Source: Salarchaeum sp. JOR-1
Lineage (GTDB): Archaea; Halobacteriota; Halobacteria; Halobacteriales; Halobacteriaceae
Direction: 5' to 3'
Assembly (NCBI RefSeq): GCF_007833275.1
Contig: NZ_CP042241.1
Coordinates: forward strand, 1,302,001 to 1,366,000
Length of the DNA stretch: 64,000 nt
The position numbers were made by a program, and so were the translations under genes. Of the stretch, positions 47,095 through 55,817 are shown one piece after another; positions within the stretch are counted from its first letter, which is position 1; every line of letters begins with the position of its first letter. The notes under the pieces were generated by a model, which saw nothing but the letters and a program-made list of their open reading frames with translations, was not told the DNA's origin and searched no databases.

Positions 47095-47643
47095 ATGAAT
47101 GGTGTGCCCGTGCGGGAGGTGATGGATCGCGACTACGTCGGCGTGAGCGAATCGGACAGCCTCGACGCCGCCGTGCGAACCATCCGGGAGGCGGACGCGA
47201 CCGGCGCGCTCGTCCTCCGCGGCGGCGACGCCGTCGGCTACCTCTCGACGAGCGACGTGCTCGACCACCTCGCGGACGCGGGCGCGCTCGACGGCGCTGT
47301 CGGGGACGCGATGACGGACGTCCCGCCGTCCCTCCGCCCCGAGGCCGCCGTCGAGGACGCCGCGACCCGTCTCACGTCCGCGAACACCCGGCACGTCGTC
47401 GTCGCGAACGGCGAGGGCGTGCTCGGTCTCGTGGACGCAACCGACCTCGTTCGCGGCGGCCCCGAACCCGCCGCGTCACCGCGGGCCCAGGAGGCACCCG
47501 AGTCCGCCACGCCCGACGACCGAGTCGGCGAACCGGACGACACGTACTCCCACCGGAGCGTCTGCGAGGTCTGCGGCGCGCTCGCGGACGGCCTCTCGAA
47601 CGTGAACGGGCGACTCGTTTGCGCGGACTGCCGAACGGTATAA
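47095..47643 (+). CDS. CBS-domain protein with zinc ribbon
   Basis: A 182-residue protein. Two CBS motifs (residues about 6-60, VREVMDRDYVGVSESDSLDA; and about 68-118, VGDAMTDVPPSLRPEA) form one adenosine-ligand-binding Bateman module. After a proline-rich linker a zinc ribbon CEVCGALADG...CADC ends the protein. Such proteins sense adenylate ligands and pass the signal to a partner; the partner is unknown. The ATG at 47095 follows CGGTTTAG by about 25 bases, which suits a leaderless message. It is followed by pgk 36 bases later. Confidence 0.85.
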   Translation: MNGVPVREVMDRDYVGVSESDSLDAAVRTIREADATGALVLRGGDAVGYLSTSDVLDHLADAGALDGAVGDAMTDVPPSLRPEAAVEDAATRLTSANTRHVVVANGEGVLGLVDATDLVRGGPEPAASPRAQEAPESATPDDRVGEPDDTYSHRSVCEVCGALADGLSNVNGRLVCADCRTV

Positions 47644-47679
47644 CAACGCCTATACGCACCCCGGAGTAGGCTTCGAGTG

Positions 47680-48882
47680 ATGGCGATTCGGACTCTCGAC
47701 GACCTCGACGCCGCCGGGACGACAGTCGGCGTGCGCGTCGACATCAACAGCCCGCTCGCGAACGACCGCTCGCTCGCGGACGACGCCCGCCTGCGCGCGC
47801 ACGTCGAGACGCTCGACGAACTCCTCGACCGTGGTGCCCGCGTCGCCGTGCTCGCCCACCAGGGCCGGCCCGGCGGCGACGAGTTCGCCCGCCTCGAACC
47901 CCACGCCGAACGCCTCGACGAACTGCTCTCGGGGCCGGTGTCGTACTGCGACGCCACCTTCACCGTCGGCGCGCGCGACGCTATCGGGGCGCTCGACGAC
48001 GGCGAGGCCGTCCTCCTGGAGAACACGCGGTTCTACAGCGAGGAGTACATGGAGTTCGACCCCGAGCGCGCGAGCGAGACGTTCCTCGTCGAGCGGCTCT
48101 CGCCCGCGCTCGACGCGTACGTGAACGACGCGTTCGCGGCCGCACACCGCAGTCAGCCGAGCCTCGTCGGCTTCCCGCCCGTCCTCGACGCCTACGCGGG
48201 CCGAGTGATGGAGGCGGAACTCGACGTTCTCGGCAGCGTGAACGACCAGCCCGACCCCCGCGTCGACATCGTCGGCGGCGCGAAGGTCGCGGACTCCATC
48301 GACGTGGTGCGCCACGTCCTCGAACACGACCTCGCGACCGAAGTCCTCACCACGGGCGTCGTCGCGAACGTGTTCATGCTCGCCGCGAGCGTCGATATCG
48401 GGGACGCGAGCGCCGCGTTCGTCCGCGAGGAAGGCTACTGGGATCAGGTCGAACGCGCAGCCACGCTGCTCGACGGCCACCGCGACCGCGTCCGCCTCCC
48501 CGTCGACGTGGCGGTCGAGCGGGACGGCGAGCGAACGGAACTCGACCGAGACACCCTTCCGCCGCGCGAGAACGAGTCCGTGATGGACATCGGCCACGGC
48601 ACAATCGAGGCTTATTCTCGCGTCGTCGCGGACGCCGGAACCGTCGTGTTGAACGGGCCCGCGGGCGTGTTCGAGGACGCCGTGTTCGCGGACGGCACCC
48701 GCGAACTGTTCACCGCGGTCGCGGAGTCCGACGCGTACAGCATCGTCGGCGGCGGAGACAGCGCGGCCGCGATTCGCCGATTCGGCATCGAGGGCTTCGA
48801 TCACGTCAGCACGGGCGGCGGCGCCGCGCTCCGCATGCTCACCGGCGAACCCCTGCCCGCGGTGGACGCGCTCGACCAGTGA
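47680..48882 (+). CDS. pgk: Phosphoglycerate kinase
   Basis: The glycolytic kinase that transfers phosphate between 1,3-bisphosphoglycerate and ADP. Motifs: VRVDINSPLANDRSLADDAR near residue 17, VAVLAHQGRPGGDEF near 58, AFAAAHRSQPSLVGFP near 152, VGGAKVADSIDV near 200, and the nucleotide-binding VLNGPAGVFED near 322 with VGGGDSAAAI near 350. The 400-residue length is usual for archaeal enzymes. The start is ATG 47680; a GTG directly before it is in frame. Its stop overlaps the acetyltransferase start (GTGA). Confidence 0.95.
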   Translation: MAIRTLDDLDAAGTTVGVRVDINSPLANDRSLADDARLRAHVETLDELLDRGARVAVLAHQGRPGGDEFARLEPHAERLDELLSGPVSYCDATFTVGARDAIGALDDGEAVLLENTRFYSEEYMEFDPERASETFLVERLSPALDAYVNDAFAAAHRSQPSLVGFPPVLDAYAGRVMEAELDVLGSVNDQPDPRVDIVGGAKVADSIDVVRHVLEHDLATEVLTTGVVANVFMLAASVDIGDASAAFVREEGYWDQVERAATLLDGHRDRVRLPVDVAVERDGERTELDRDTLPPRENESVMDIGHGTIEAYSRVVADAGTVVLNGPAGVFEDAVFADGTRELFTAVAESDAYSIVGGGDSAAAIRRFGIEGFDHVSTGGGAALRMLTGEPLPAVDALDQ

Positions 48883-49364
48883 CCACCATCGAGGCCGCGA
48901 CCACCGACGACCTGGACGCCCTCGTCGAGCAGTGGGCGGCGCTCGTCGAAGGCCAGCGCCGCCACGGCACCCACCTGCTCGCCGCCGAGAACCGGAACGC
49001 CGCCCGCGGCGTCCTCGGCCAACGCATCGCCGCCGACCAGCTTCGCGTCGCCCGCGACGGCGACGGCCGTCTCGGATTCGCGACCTACTACCTCGAAGAC
49101 GGACTCTACGACCAGGACGCCACCCGCGGCATCGTCGAGAACGTCTACGTCGACCCTCCGCACCGAAACCAGGGCATCGGCTCCCGACTCCTCGACGCCG
49201 CCGAAACCGAACTCGAAGCCCGCGGCGCGGACACGCTCGCCATCGCTGTCATGGCCGACAACGACGCCGCCCGCGGACTCTACGAATCCCGGGGGTACGC
49301 AGCCCACCGCGTCATCCTGGAAAAACCGGCGGAAAACGATACCCACACAAACCCCGAGAGCTAA
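48879..49364 (+). CDS. GNAT family acetyltransferase
   Basis: A 161-residue GNAT protein. Strands around IVENVYVDPPHRNQGIGSRL near residue 87 include the acetyl-CoA motif RNQGIG, followed by the helix LLDAAETELEARGA and the final MADNDAARGLYESRGY. The acceptor substrate is unknown. The GTG at 48879 overlaps the pgk stop by four bases, which suggests coupling, though a role linked to glycolysis cannot be inferred. It ends 11 bases before tRNA-Thr. Confidence 0.85.
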   Translation: MTTIEAATTDDLDALVEQWAALVEGQRRHGTHLLAAENRNAARGVLGQRIAADQLRVARDGDGRLGFATYYLEDGLYDQDATRGIVENVYVDPPHRNQGIGSRLLDAAETELEARGADTLAIAVMADNDAARGLYESRGYAAHRVILEKPAENDTHTNPES

Positions 49365-49375
49365 TCTCGACTCGC

Positions 49376-49449
49376 GCCAAGGGAGCTTGGGCGGTTCAAG
49401 CACTCGATTTGTAATCGAGAATTCGAGGGTTCAAATCCCTCCCTTGGCT
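49376..49449 (+). tRNA. tRNA-Thr (anticodon TGT)
   Basis: A 74-base cloverleaf. Acceptor GCCAAGG pairs with CCTTGGC, the anticodon loop TTTGTAA with stem CTCGA/TCGAG gives TGT, and the T loop is TTCAAAT. No CCA is encoded. Its last 22 bases plus one flanking base are repeated 111 bases downstream. Confidence 0.93.
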
Positions 49450-49538
49450 CTTCTCCGAGCGAACGAGCGAGGGGAGAGCCATCAGGGGATTTTAATCACG
49501 AGAGTCGCAGCCGAGCGAGAGCGAGGTCGTCTCTCGGC

Positions 49539-49561
49539 GGTTCAAATCCCTCCCTTGGCTC
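49539..49561 (+). repeat. Exact copy of the tRNA-Thr 3' end
   Basis: Twenty-three bases identical to 49428-49450, the T arm and acceptor end of tRNA-Thr. Only 88 bases separate the copies, and these are GAGCGA-type low-complexity sequence. No gene lies between. The pattern could be the trace of an excised or never-completed insertion. Confidence 0.8.
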
Positions 49562-49565
49562 GTAC

Positions 49566-49601
49566 CTTTTTACTGCGCTCGCTTCGCTCGCTGGTAAAAA
49601 G
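49566..49601. terminator. Hairpin between converging transcripts
   Basis: CTTTTTAC at 49566-49573 and GTAAAAAG at 49594-49601 form a perfect inverted repeat around CGCTCGCTTCGCTCGC. With T-runs at both ends, it could end transcription of tRNA-Thr from the left and of the membrane protein from the right. Confidence 0.45.
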
Positions 49602-49710
49602 CTACGCTAAAAAGCCGTCGCCCCTTCAGCCGCGGCTTCGCCGCGTTAGTCGGGGCTCGGCCCGCGCTCGCTTCGCTCGCGCGGCGGGAGGACTGGACGT
49701 TCCGCCGCTG

Positions 49711-50784
49711 TTATCGCTGTGAGCGGCGGAGGATGAGGGGGCCGATTGCGAGGGTGCGTTTGGCGATGGTGGCGATGCGGGCGATGTAGGAGACGAGGAG
49801 GAGGAAGGGGAAGACGGAGACGGTGAAGGCGGCGGCGACGAGGAGGAGGACGTTCTCGACGCCGAGGGTGGTTCCGGGGACGGTGCCGGTGCCGAAGAAG
49901 CCGAGCATGCCGCCGGTGACGACGAGCGCGGGGATTGAGACGTAGAGGATGAGCTGGGAGAGGTCGATGAGCGACCACTGGAAGTAGAGCGTTTTGATGT
50001 GTTCGCGGGCGGGGCCGAACATGGAGAGCGCCGTGTGGAGGTCGGCGAGGAGGCGGTCGGCGTCGTCGCTGACTTCGCCGGCGTACTCGTTCTGGAGGCG
50101 TTCGACCTGGAATATCTTCCAGCCGTAGTTGAAGTCGAGGGCGGCGTGGAGGACGCTGAACTCGCCGAACTGCGCGCCTTCAAGTTGGTCGCGCACGGCG
50201 TCCGCGTTCCCGGTGAGGCTGTCCGTGAACTCGTCGACTTCTTCGCGGAGGTCGTCGTTGTCGCTGCCGGCGACGCCGTCCCGGAGGGCTTCGGCGCGGC
50301 GCTGGGTTTCGTTCACGAGTTCGCGGAGGAACGCGGAGGGGTCGACGGGCGAGGGGTGGCCGTACATCTCGCCGACGAACTCGCGGAAGTCCATCGTGTT
50401 GCTCATGCGGTCGTGCTGGTCGCCGAGCGGGCCGTTCTCCTGGGAGATGACGAGCTGGCTGATGGTGACGATGAGTGTGGTGCCGGTGATGATCGCGCCG
50501 AGCATCGTGGAGAAGATGGTGGCCTTCGTGTCGTCCGTCGCGAGGTTCGCGGCGAGGTCGTTCACGCTCCCGACGGCGACGAACGAGGCGAACACGAAGA
50601 CGGCGAGCGCGCCCGCGACGAGGAGGCGGTTCGCGCTCAACAGCACGCGGAGTTTGATCCGGCTCTCGTTCGCGCGTTCGCGCATCGTGTTCGCGGTGGA
50701 GATGTCGGCCGTGTCCTCGGCGGTCTCGATGTCCGTGTCGGACTCCGCGTCGACGTCCACGTCCCGGTCCGGTGACGCGCTCAT
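49711..50784 (-). CDS. Integral membrane protein, unknown
   Basis: A 357-residue protein with an acidic N-terminal tail and two helices near residues 53-75 and 88-110 (including LLVAGALAVFVFASFVAVGS). A soluble helical stretch (about 120-270) follows, then two or three helices (ILYVSIPALVVTGGMLGFFG and VENVLLLVAAAFTVSVFPFL). I do not recognise the family. The start at 50784 overlaps the stop of the small DUF4177 gene (ATGA), so both are translated together. Longer readings upstream would run through that gene and the aldo/keto reductase gene in another frame. Confidence 0.7.
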   Translation of the reverse strand: MSASPDRDVDVDAESDTDIETAEDTADISTANTMRERANESRIKLRVLLSANRLLVAGALAVFVFASFVAVGSVNDLAANLATDDTKATIFSTMLGAIITGTTLIVTISQLVISQENGPLGDQHDRMSNTMDFREFVGEMYGHPSPVDPSAFLRELVNETQRRAEALRDGVAGSDNDDLREEVDEFTDSLTGNADAVRDQLEGAQFGEFSVLHAALDFNYGWKIFQVERLQNEYAGEVSDDADRLLADLHTALSMFGPAREHIKTLYFQWSLIDLSQLILYVSIPALVVTGGMLGFFGTGTVPGTTLGVENVLLLVAAAFTVSVFPFLLLVSYIARIATIAKRTLAIGPLILRRSQR

Positions 50785-50963
50785 CGGTCCACCGGGCGCT
50801 TGAGGACGAGAAACTTCGTCCCGCCGTCCGCGTAGTCGATGGTGTCGACGAGCTCCCAGCCGTCCGCGCCGAGTTTGTTCAACGCCTCTTTCGGGTCTTC
50901 GGCTTCCTTCTGCGTCGCGCCGCGCGGCGGACGCAGCGTCTCGTACTCCCACTCCCGTGACAT
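50781..50963 (-). CDS. DUF4177 family small protein
   Basis: A 60-residue protein. WEYETLRPPRG at the start, LNKLGADGWELVDTIDY in the middle and KFLVLKRP at the end match the DUF4177 pattern, a small beta-alpha-beta fold of unknown role. It lies upstream of the membrane protein and overlaps its start by four bases, so they form one transcript. The membrane protein could be its working partner. Confidence 0.8.
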   Translation of the reverse strand: MSREWEYETLRPPRGATQKEAEDPKEALNKLGADGWELVDTIDYADGGTKFLVLKRPVDR

Positions 50964-51077
50964 AGGGACGGAAAGCCACGCAACGGGGAAAGGCGTGGCG
51001 GCTACCGCGGGGTTCTGCGCGGTTCCGCGCGGTTCTGCGTGGCGAACGCTTACTGTCCCGCGCGCAGAACGCCGCGT

Positions 51078-51875
51078 ATGGACGACTCACTGACCCCGGG
51101 ACTTGGTACGTCGGGGAACGACGAGTTCGCGCAGTGCGCCGAATCGGTCGAGACGGCGCTCGAACTCGGGTATCGACACGTCGACACGGCGCAGATGTAC
51201 GACAACGAGGCCGCCGTGGGCGAGGGCGTCGCGAACACGGACGTCCCTCGTGAGGACGTGTTCGTCGCGACGAAGATCCATCCGGACAACCTCGCGGCCG
51301 ACGACGTGCAATCGACGTTCGCGGCGAGCCTCGACCGACTCGGGCTGGAGTACGTCGACCTGCTGTACGTGCACTGGCCGATGGGCGCGTACGACCCCGA
51401 CGGGACGCTGTCGGCGTTCGACGACCTGTACGCGGACGGCCGCGTGGAGAACGTCGCGGTGTCGAACTTCTCGCCCGACCTGCTCGCGGAGACCGTCGAC
51501 CTGCTGGACGCGCCCGTGCTCGCGAACCAGTTCGAGTGCCATCCGTTCCTCCCGCAGGCGGAGTGGCGGGCCGCCTGCGAGGAGCACGGCGTGACGCCGG
51601 TCGCGTACTGCCCCCTCGCGCAGGGCGAGGTCGTCGGACATCCCGTGCTCGAAGCCGTCGCGGACGACCACGACGCGACCGCGCCCCAGGTGAGTCTGGC
51701 GTGGCTGGACGCGAAGGGCGTCGTGCCGATTCCGAAGGCGACCGGTGAGCCCCATCTCCGCGAGAACTGGCACGCCCGCGACCTTGACCTCGCCGACGGC
51801 GAAGTCGCGCGCATCGACGACATCGAGCGCGAGGAACGCCGCGTCGACCCCGACGCGGCCCCCTGGAACCGGTAG
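51078..51875 (+). CDS. Aldo/keto reductase
   Basis: A 265-residue NADPH-dependent oxidoreductase. The catalytic tetrad can be placed: Asp in YRHVDTAQMYDN with its Tyr, Lys in VFVATKIHPDN, and His in LLYVHWP. The C-terminal cofactor region VVPIPKATGEPHLREN is also typical. It reduces aldehydes or ketones; the natural substrate is unknown. I begin at ATG 51078 because the family starts with this residue, while 51039 adds a basic tail. It stands divergent from the DUF4177 gene. Confidence 0.9.
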   Translation: MDDSLTPGLGTSGNDEFAQCAESVETALELGYRHVDTAQMYDNEAAVGEGVANTDVPREDVFVATKIHPDNLAADDVQSTFAASLDRLGLEYVDLLYVHWPMGAYDPDGTLSAFDDLYADGRVENVAVSNFSPDLLAETVDLLDAPVLANQFECHPFLPQAEWRAACEEHGVTPVAYCPLAQGEVVGHPVLEAVADDHDATAPQVSLAWLDAKGVVPIPKATGEPHLRENWHARDLDLADGEVARIDDIEREERRVDPDAAPWNR

Positions 51876-51914
51876 ACTCGGAAGACTGAAACATCGACCT
51901 CGCGTACGTCTGGT

Positions 51915-52934
51915 GTGGCTCGGCCGCTCCGGTTCAGGTACTCCGGCGAGACGTGGAGCGACCAGCGGGTGCGCCGCGATATCCGCCAACCGCTCGACGA
52001 CAACATCGGCGCGACCGCTCGCGACCCCCGGTTCAGTCCGCCGCCGGAGTACCGAGCGCGGCGCTTCGAGATGGCGAACGGCGATCTCGCGCTGTTCGCG
52101 TGGCATCCCAATACATCGGGCGCGTACTGGCTCGGGAACACGGAGACGCCGAGCGCGCTCTGGCGCACCGACAAGCGCGACTTCGAGAACGCGCCCTACG
52201 CGATTTCGCGCTGGGCGCAACGCGAGTTCCTCGACACGCTCCTCGACGAGGAGCCGTGGCTCGAACCCTATCGATATCTCGCGTGGTTCTTCCTCCCCGT
52301 CCTGTGTTCGAAGGACGGCCGGGAGACGACGCGGGCGTTCTTCCGCGAGCACGCCGCGGGGTTCCCGGACGCGAACCGGGACGACGCGCTCTCGTTCTAC
52401 GACGACTTCCTCAAGACGGGCGTGTTCGAGGCGTACCGTCACGAGATGGCGTCGAAACTCGGGACGAGCCCGGAGTTCGATCTGGTGCGGATGAGCGCGA
52501 CGATGAGCGAGTTCAACGTCGCGTACGTCCTCACGGAAGCGGGCTACGACCTCACGCCGGAAATCGAGGTGTCGACGGGGCACTCGCTCGACTTCCGCGC
52601 GGACGACCCCGGGGGGAACGGCGTGCTGGTGGAGGTCACGCGGCCGAATCCGCCGTCGCGGCGCACTGCGAACTCTCCCGTTGTGGCGCTGAAGGAGACG
52701 GTGGACACGAAGACGCGCGGGCAGTTGGAGGCGCACGGCGGCGGCGCGGTGCTGTTCGTGGACTGCTCGAGCTTCCACGCCGACGACTGGCAGCGGGTGC
52801 TCGGTGAGCGCCCCGACGTGGGGCATCGGCCGGCGGTCGTGTTCCGATTGCGGCCGGACGGAACGCTCTCGGGGTACGCGAAGGGTCGCGTTCCGATCGA
52901 CGTGGACTTCGTGCTGGAATCCGCGACTTCTTAG
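51915..52934 (+). CDS. DUF5784-like haloarchaeal protein
   Basis: A 339-residue protein known only as a conserved haloarchaeal family (DUF5784-like). It begins with GTG at 51915 (MARPLRFRYSG). The C-terminal half has EIEVSTGHSLDFRADDPG followed by VLVEVTRP, where D-x(n)-E-V-T resembles the core of restriction-type PD-(D/E)XK nucleases, although the final lysine is replaced. That is a weak inference. The XPD-type helicase gene follows after 25 bases on the same strand, so a joint role in DNA handling is possible. Confidence 0.65.
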   Translation: MARPLRFRYSGETWSDQRVRRDIRQPLDDNIGATARDPRFSPPPEYRARRFEMANGDLALFAWHPNTSGAYWLGNTETPSALWRTDKRDFENAPYAISRWAQREFLDTLLDEEPWLEPYRYLAWFFLPVLCSKDGRETTRAFFREHAAGFPDANRDDALSFYDDFLKTGVFEAYRHEMASKLGTSPEFDLVRMSATMSEFNVAYVLTEAGYDLTPEIEVSTGHSLDFRADDPGGNGVLVEVTRPNPPSRRTANSPVVALKETVDTKTRGQLEAHGGGAVLFVDCSSFHADDWQRVLGERPDVGHRPAVVFRLRPDGTLSGYAKGRVPIDVDFVLESATS

Positions 52935-52959
52935 GTGAAGCGGCCCCACCCGCGAGTAG

Positions 52960-55329
52960 ATGAGCGAGTCCGCCTGGGAGTCCGTGTTCGGGTTCGAGGA
53001 GCCGTACGCGAACCAGGCGGACGCGATAGAGACCGCAATCGAGGTCGGGAAGCGACGCGGATTTCTCGCGATGGAAGGCCCCTGTGGTACCGGGAAGACG
53101 ATGGCCGCGTTGACGGCGGGGGCGACGCTCGTGCGGGAGACGAGTCGGTTCGAGCGCGTGCTCGTCGTCACGCCGGTGAAGCAGCAACTCCAGCAGTTCG
53201 TAGAAGACCTCCGCGCGATGAACGACGACCTCGACGAGCCGATGAACGGCGTGTCGCTCGTGGGGAAGCGCGACCTGTGTCCGTACGGCCGCGAGGGCGT
53301 GTTCCCGCGGGACGCGAGCACGCACGAGCGCTGCGACGACCTCCGGGAGAACACGGCCGCCCTGGTGGAGGGCAGGGAGGGGTCGACGCGCGGCACGCCG
53401 ACGGGCGAGGCGACGGCGGCGCTCCGACCCGAGGACGCCCTCGAAGACGCGTGGTGGGACGCCGGGACGGCGCGCCGGCTCGCCCGCGACGCCCGCCACG
53501 ACGACCCGGAGACGCTTTCCGGCGCGCTCGCCACGGCGGGCGCTGAGTCGCCGTACGTCCGCCACCAGCCGAGCGCGCCCGACGAGGTGAGCGACGAGGA
53601 CGCGCTCTACTGTCCGTTCGAGGCGGACTGGTACGGCCGCGAGAAGGGGTCGCCGCTCGGGTTCGACGCCGGCGAGAACCACGTCGTCACGGTGGACGAA
53701 CTGCTTCCGGGGGCCGTCGAGTACGGGACGTGCCCGCACCGCGCGCAGTCAGTCCTGCTCGAACACGCCGACGTCATCGTGGGGAACTACAACCACCTCT
53801 TCGACCCGGGGACGCGCCCGCTTCTCGAAGGATTGCTCGACGAGGGAACGTTCGTGGTGGTGGACGAGGCCCATCGGATGGAGGAGCGCGTGCGCGACCT
53901 CCTGAGCGACCGCATCGGCCGGCACACGCTCGTTCGCGCGCGAAACGACTTCCAGACGCTCCTCCAGTACGCCCGACAGAGCCACGAGAACGAGCGCGAG
54001 TTCGACCAGAAACTCGCGGACTACGGCGCGACCCTGGACGCCGTCGAGGACGCGAAGAACCTCGTGGACGACGTCGTCGGCTGGCTCGACGACCGCGTCG
54101 AATCCCACCTGAGTACCGAGTACGGGACGCTCGACCCCGACCGGCTTCCCGAACGCGACCTCGAAATCCCGCTGCGCGACCCGGAGACGAACGAGGTGGA
54201 CGACCTCACGGAGTGGGGGGAGGAGTCGGGGTACACGGGGGGAGTGTGGCGGTCGCTCGGCGACGTCGGATCCGCCGTCGAAGCCGTGCTGAACGAGGGC
54301 GACAACGACCGGCAGTGCGTCTGCACCGCGGTCGGCCAACTCCTCGGCGCGTGGTGGGAGCGCGACCACGTCTCGTTCTTCCGGGAGATAGAACTCGAAC
54401 ACGCGCCCGCGGACGCCGGCTCGGTCTCCCGGACGTACGAGGCGGCGTACACGCCCGCGCTCGTCACGTACAACTGCATGCCCGGCGACCAGATTCGGGG
54501 CGTGCTCGAGGAGGTCGGCGGGGGCGTGCTGATGAGCGCGACGCTCGAACCGATCGACGTGTTCCGCGAGGTCGTCGGCCTGGACGCCCTGGAGAGCGGC
54601 GACGACCGCCCCGTCGTGGAGCGCACGTACGACATGGTGTTCCCCGAGTCGAACCGCGCGAGTTACGTTGTGGACGCCGCGCCGTTCACGCGCTCGAATC
54701 GGGGTGAACCCGGTGAGCCGACGCGGACGCGCGACCAGTACGAGTACGTCCTGCGAACGGTCGCGCGCAGTCCGGGGAACGTTCTGGTGTGCATGCCGAA
54801 CTACCGGGAGGCGGCGTGGGCGGGCGAGTACCTCGCTGACGCCGTGGAGAAGGAGGTGCTCGTGGATTCGAGTTCGTCGAACGAGGCGACGGACGACCTG
54901 AAGGCCGAGTTCTTCGCCGGCCCGGGGAAGGTGCTCGCCACGAGCACGCGCGGGACGCTGACCGAGGGCGTTGACTACGACGGCGAGAAGCTCGCGGCGT
55001 GTCTCGTCGTCGGGATTCCGCTCGTGAACATCGGGTCGCCGCGCGTCCGCGCGGTCCGCCACGCGTACGGCGACGCGTTCGGCGAGGAGCGGGCGTTCGA
55101 GTACGCGCTCACGGTACCCGCGGTTCGGCGCTCCCGGCAGGCCATCGGCCGCGTCATCCGCGGCCGGGACGAGGTCGGCGTGCGCGTGCTCGCGGGCCGG
55201 CGGTACGTCGAGGGCGCGCGCCACTCCGTCCACGAGTACCTCTCGCCGGAGGAGCGCGCGGAGTTCGTGCGGATGACGCCGGAGTTCCTCGGCGACCAGC
55301 TCGGCGCGTTCTGGCGCGACCACAAGTAA
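52960..55329 (+). CDS. XPD/DinG-type ATP-dependent DNA helicase
   Basis: A 789-residue superfamily 2 helicase of the Rad3/XPD group, acting 5' to 3' on DNA. Walker A is GPCGTGKTM near residue 45, the DEAH box is VVVDEAHRMEE near 305, the C lobe has VLMSATLEP near 525, the STRGTLTEGVDYDG segment near 665 and RQAIGRVIRG near 728. Four cysteines between motif Ia and II (for example GKRDLCPYG, HERCDDL, YCPFE, CPHRAQ) fit the iron-sulfur domain of this group. It likely serves repair. A HEWD gene follows after 27 bases. Confidence 0.9.
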   Translation: MSESAWESVFGFEEPYANQADAIETAIEVGKRRGFLAMEGPCGTGKTMAALTAGATLVRETSRFERVLVVTPVKQQLQQFVEDLRAMNDDLDEPMNGVSLVGKRDLCPYGREGVFPRDASTHERCDDLRENTAALVEGREGSTRGTPTGEATAALRPEDALEDAWWDAGTARRLARDARHDDPETLSGALATAGAESPYVRHQPSAPDEVSDEDALYCPFEADWYGREKGSPLGFDAGENHVVTVDELLPGAVEYGTCPHRAQSVLLEHADVIVGNYNHLFDPGTRPLLEGLLDEGTFVVVDEAHRMEERVRDLLSDRIGRHTLVRARNDFQTLLQYARQSHENEREFDQKLADYGATLDAVEDAKNLVDDVVGWLDDRVESHLSTEYGTLDPDRLPERDLEIPLRDPETNEVDDLTEWGEESGYTGGVWRSLGDVGSAVEAVLNEGDNDRQCVCTAVGQLLGAWWERDHVSFFREIELEHAPADAGSVSRTYEAAYTPALVTYNCMPGDQIRGVLEEVGGGVLMSATLEPIDVFREVVGLDALESGDDRPVVERTYDMVFPESNRASYVVDAAPFTRSNRGEPGEPTRTRDQYEYVLRTVARSPGNVLVCMPNYREAAWAGEYLADAVEKEVLVDSSSSNEATDDLKAEFFAGPGKVLATSTRGTLTEGVDYDGEKLAACLVVGIPLVNIGSPRVRAVRHAYGDAFGEERAFEYALTVPAVRRSRQAIGRVIRGRDEVGVRVLAGRRYVEGARHSVHEYLSPEERAEFVRMTPEFLGDQLGAFWRDHK

Positions 55330-55356
55330 CGTGGTTCTCGGGCACGTACCACGCGC

Positions 55357-55527
55357 ATGGTCGAAATCAGGACGCCTGACGAGCGGTCGTGTCTCCGCTG
55401 CGGTCGACGGGAAGTGTGGGACGAGGACGCCGGCGCGTGGCAGGTCGGCGACGACGAAGTCGGGGACGTGTACTGCATCCACGACTGGGACGTGACCGGC
55501 GAGTTCACGCCGGTCGCGAAACCGTAG
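55357..55527 (+). CDS. HEWD family protein
   Basis: A 56-residue protein, MVEIRTPDERSCLRCGRREV at its start, with CxxC and a later Cys-His (VYCIHDWDVTGEFTPV). It matches the short haloarchaeal HEWD family, named from a motif that appears here as HDWD. The four metal-binding residues suggest a zinc-bound mini-domain. Its role is unknown. It is downstream of the helicase on the same strand. Its last 23 bases overlap the end of the converging winged-helix gene. Confidence 0.75.
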   Translation: MVEIRTPDERSCLRCGRREVWDEDAGAWQVGDDEVGDVYCIHDWDVTGEFTPVAKP

Positions 55528-55720
55528 CGAATCCCTCGGTCGTCCGCCGGACGTGCCCCGTCTCGCGGAGCGACCGCAGGACGGTGAGGAGCGTGAGCTG
55601 TGAGAGGCCGAGTGCCGCCTGAATGTCGGAGAGCGACGCGGTTCCTTCGGTTCTGAGGTAGAGGTAGACGAGTTTTCCGCGCGCCGACGCCACTTCGTTC
55701 GGTATCTGTCGTTGACTCAT
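55505..55720 (-). CDS. Winged-helix transcription regulator
   Basis: A 71-residue protein forming one winged-helix domain: KLVYLYLRTEG as first helix, then SLSDIQAALGLSQLTLLTVL as helix-turn-helix and RETGHVRRTTEGF as the wing. It resembles the DNA-binding part of TrmB or MarR-like regulators. Such single-domain proteins are common haloarchaeal regulators; the target is unknown. It converges with the HEWD gene. Confidence 0.75.
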   Translation of the reverse strand: MSQRQIPNEVASARGKLVYLYLRTEGTASLSDIQAALGLSQLTLLTVLRSLRETGHVRRTTEGFATVSRPA

Positions 55721-55817
55721 TCGTCAGTCGGCGAAACGGGTACGACGAACATAAAAACTGGTCTCGACGTTCGTCGAAACACGTGGGTTTTAGCGCGCTC
55801 GCCGCCTACTCGTCGGC

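Noticed and set aside
49711-51894. 727-codon reading of the membrane protein
   Set aside because: The extension is a shadow of the DUF4177 and aldo/keto reductase genes. The ATGA overlap fixes the start at 50784.
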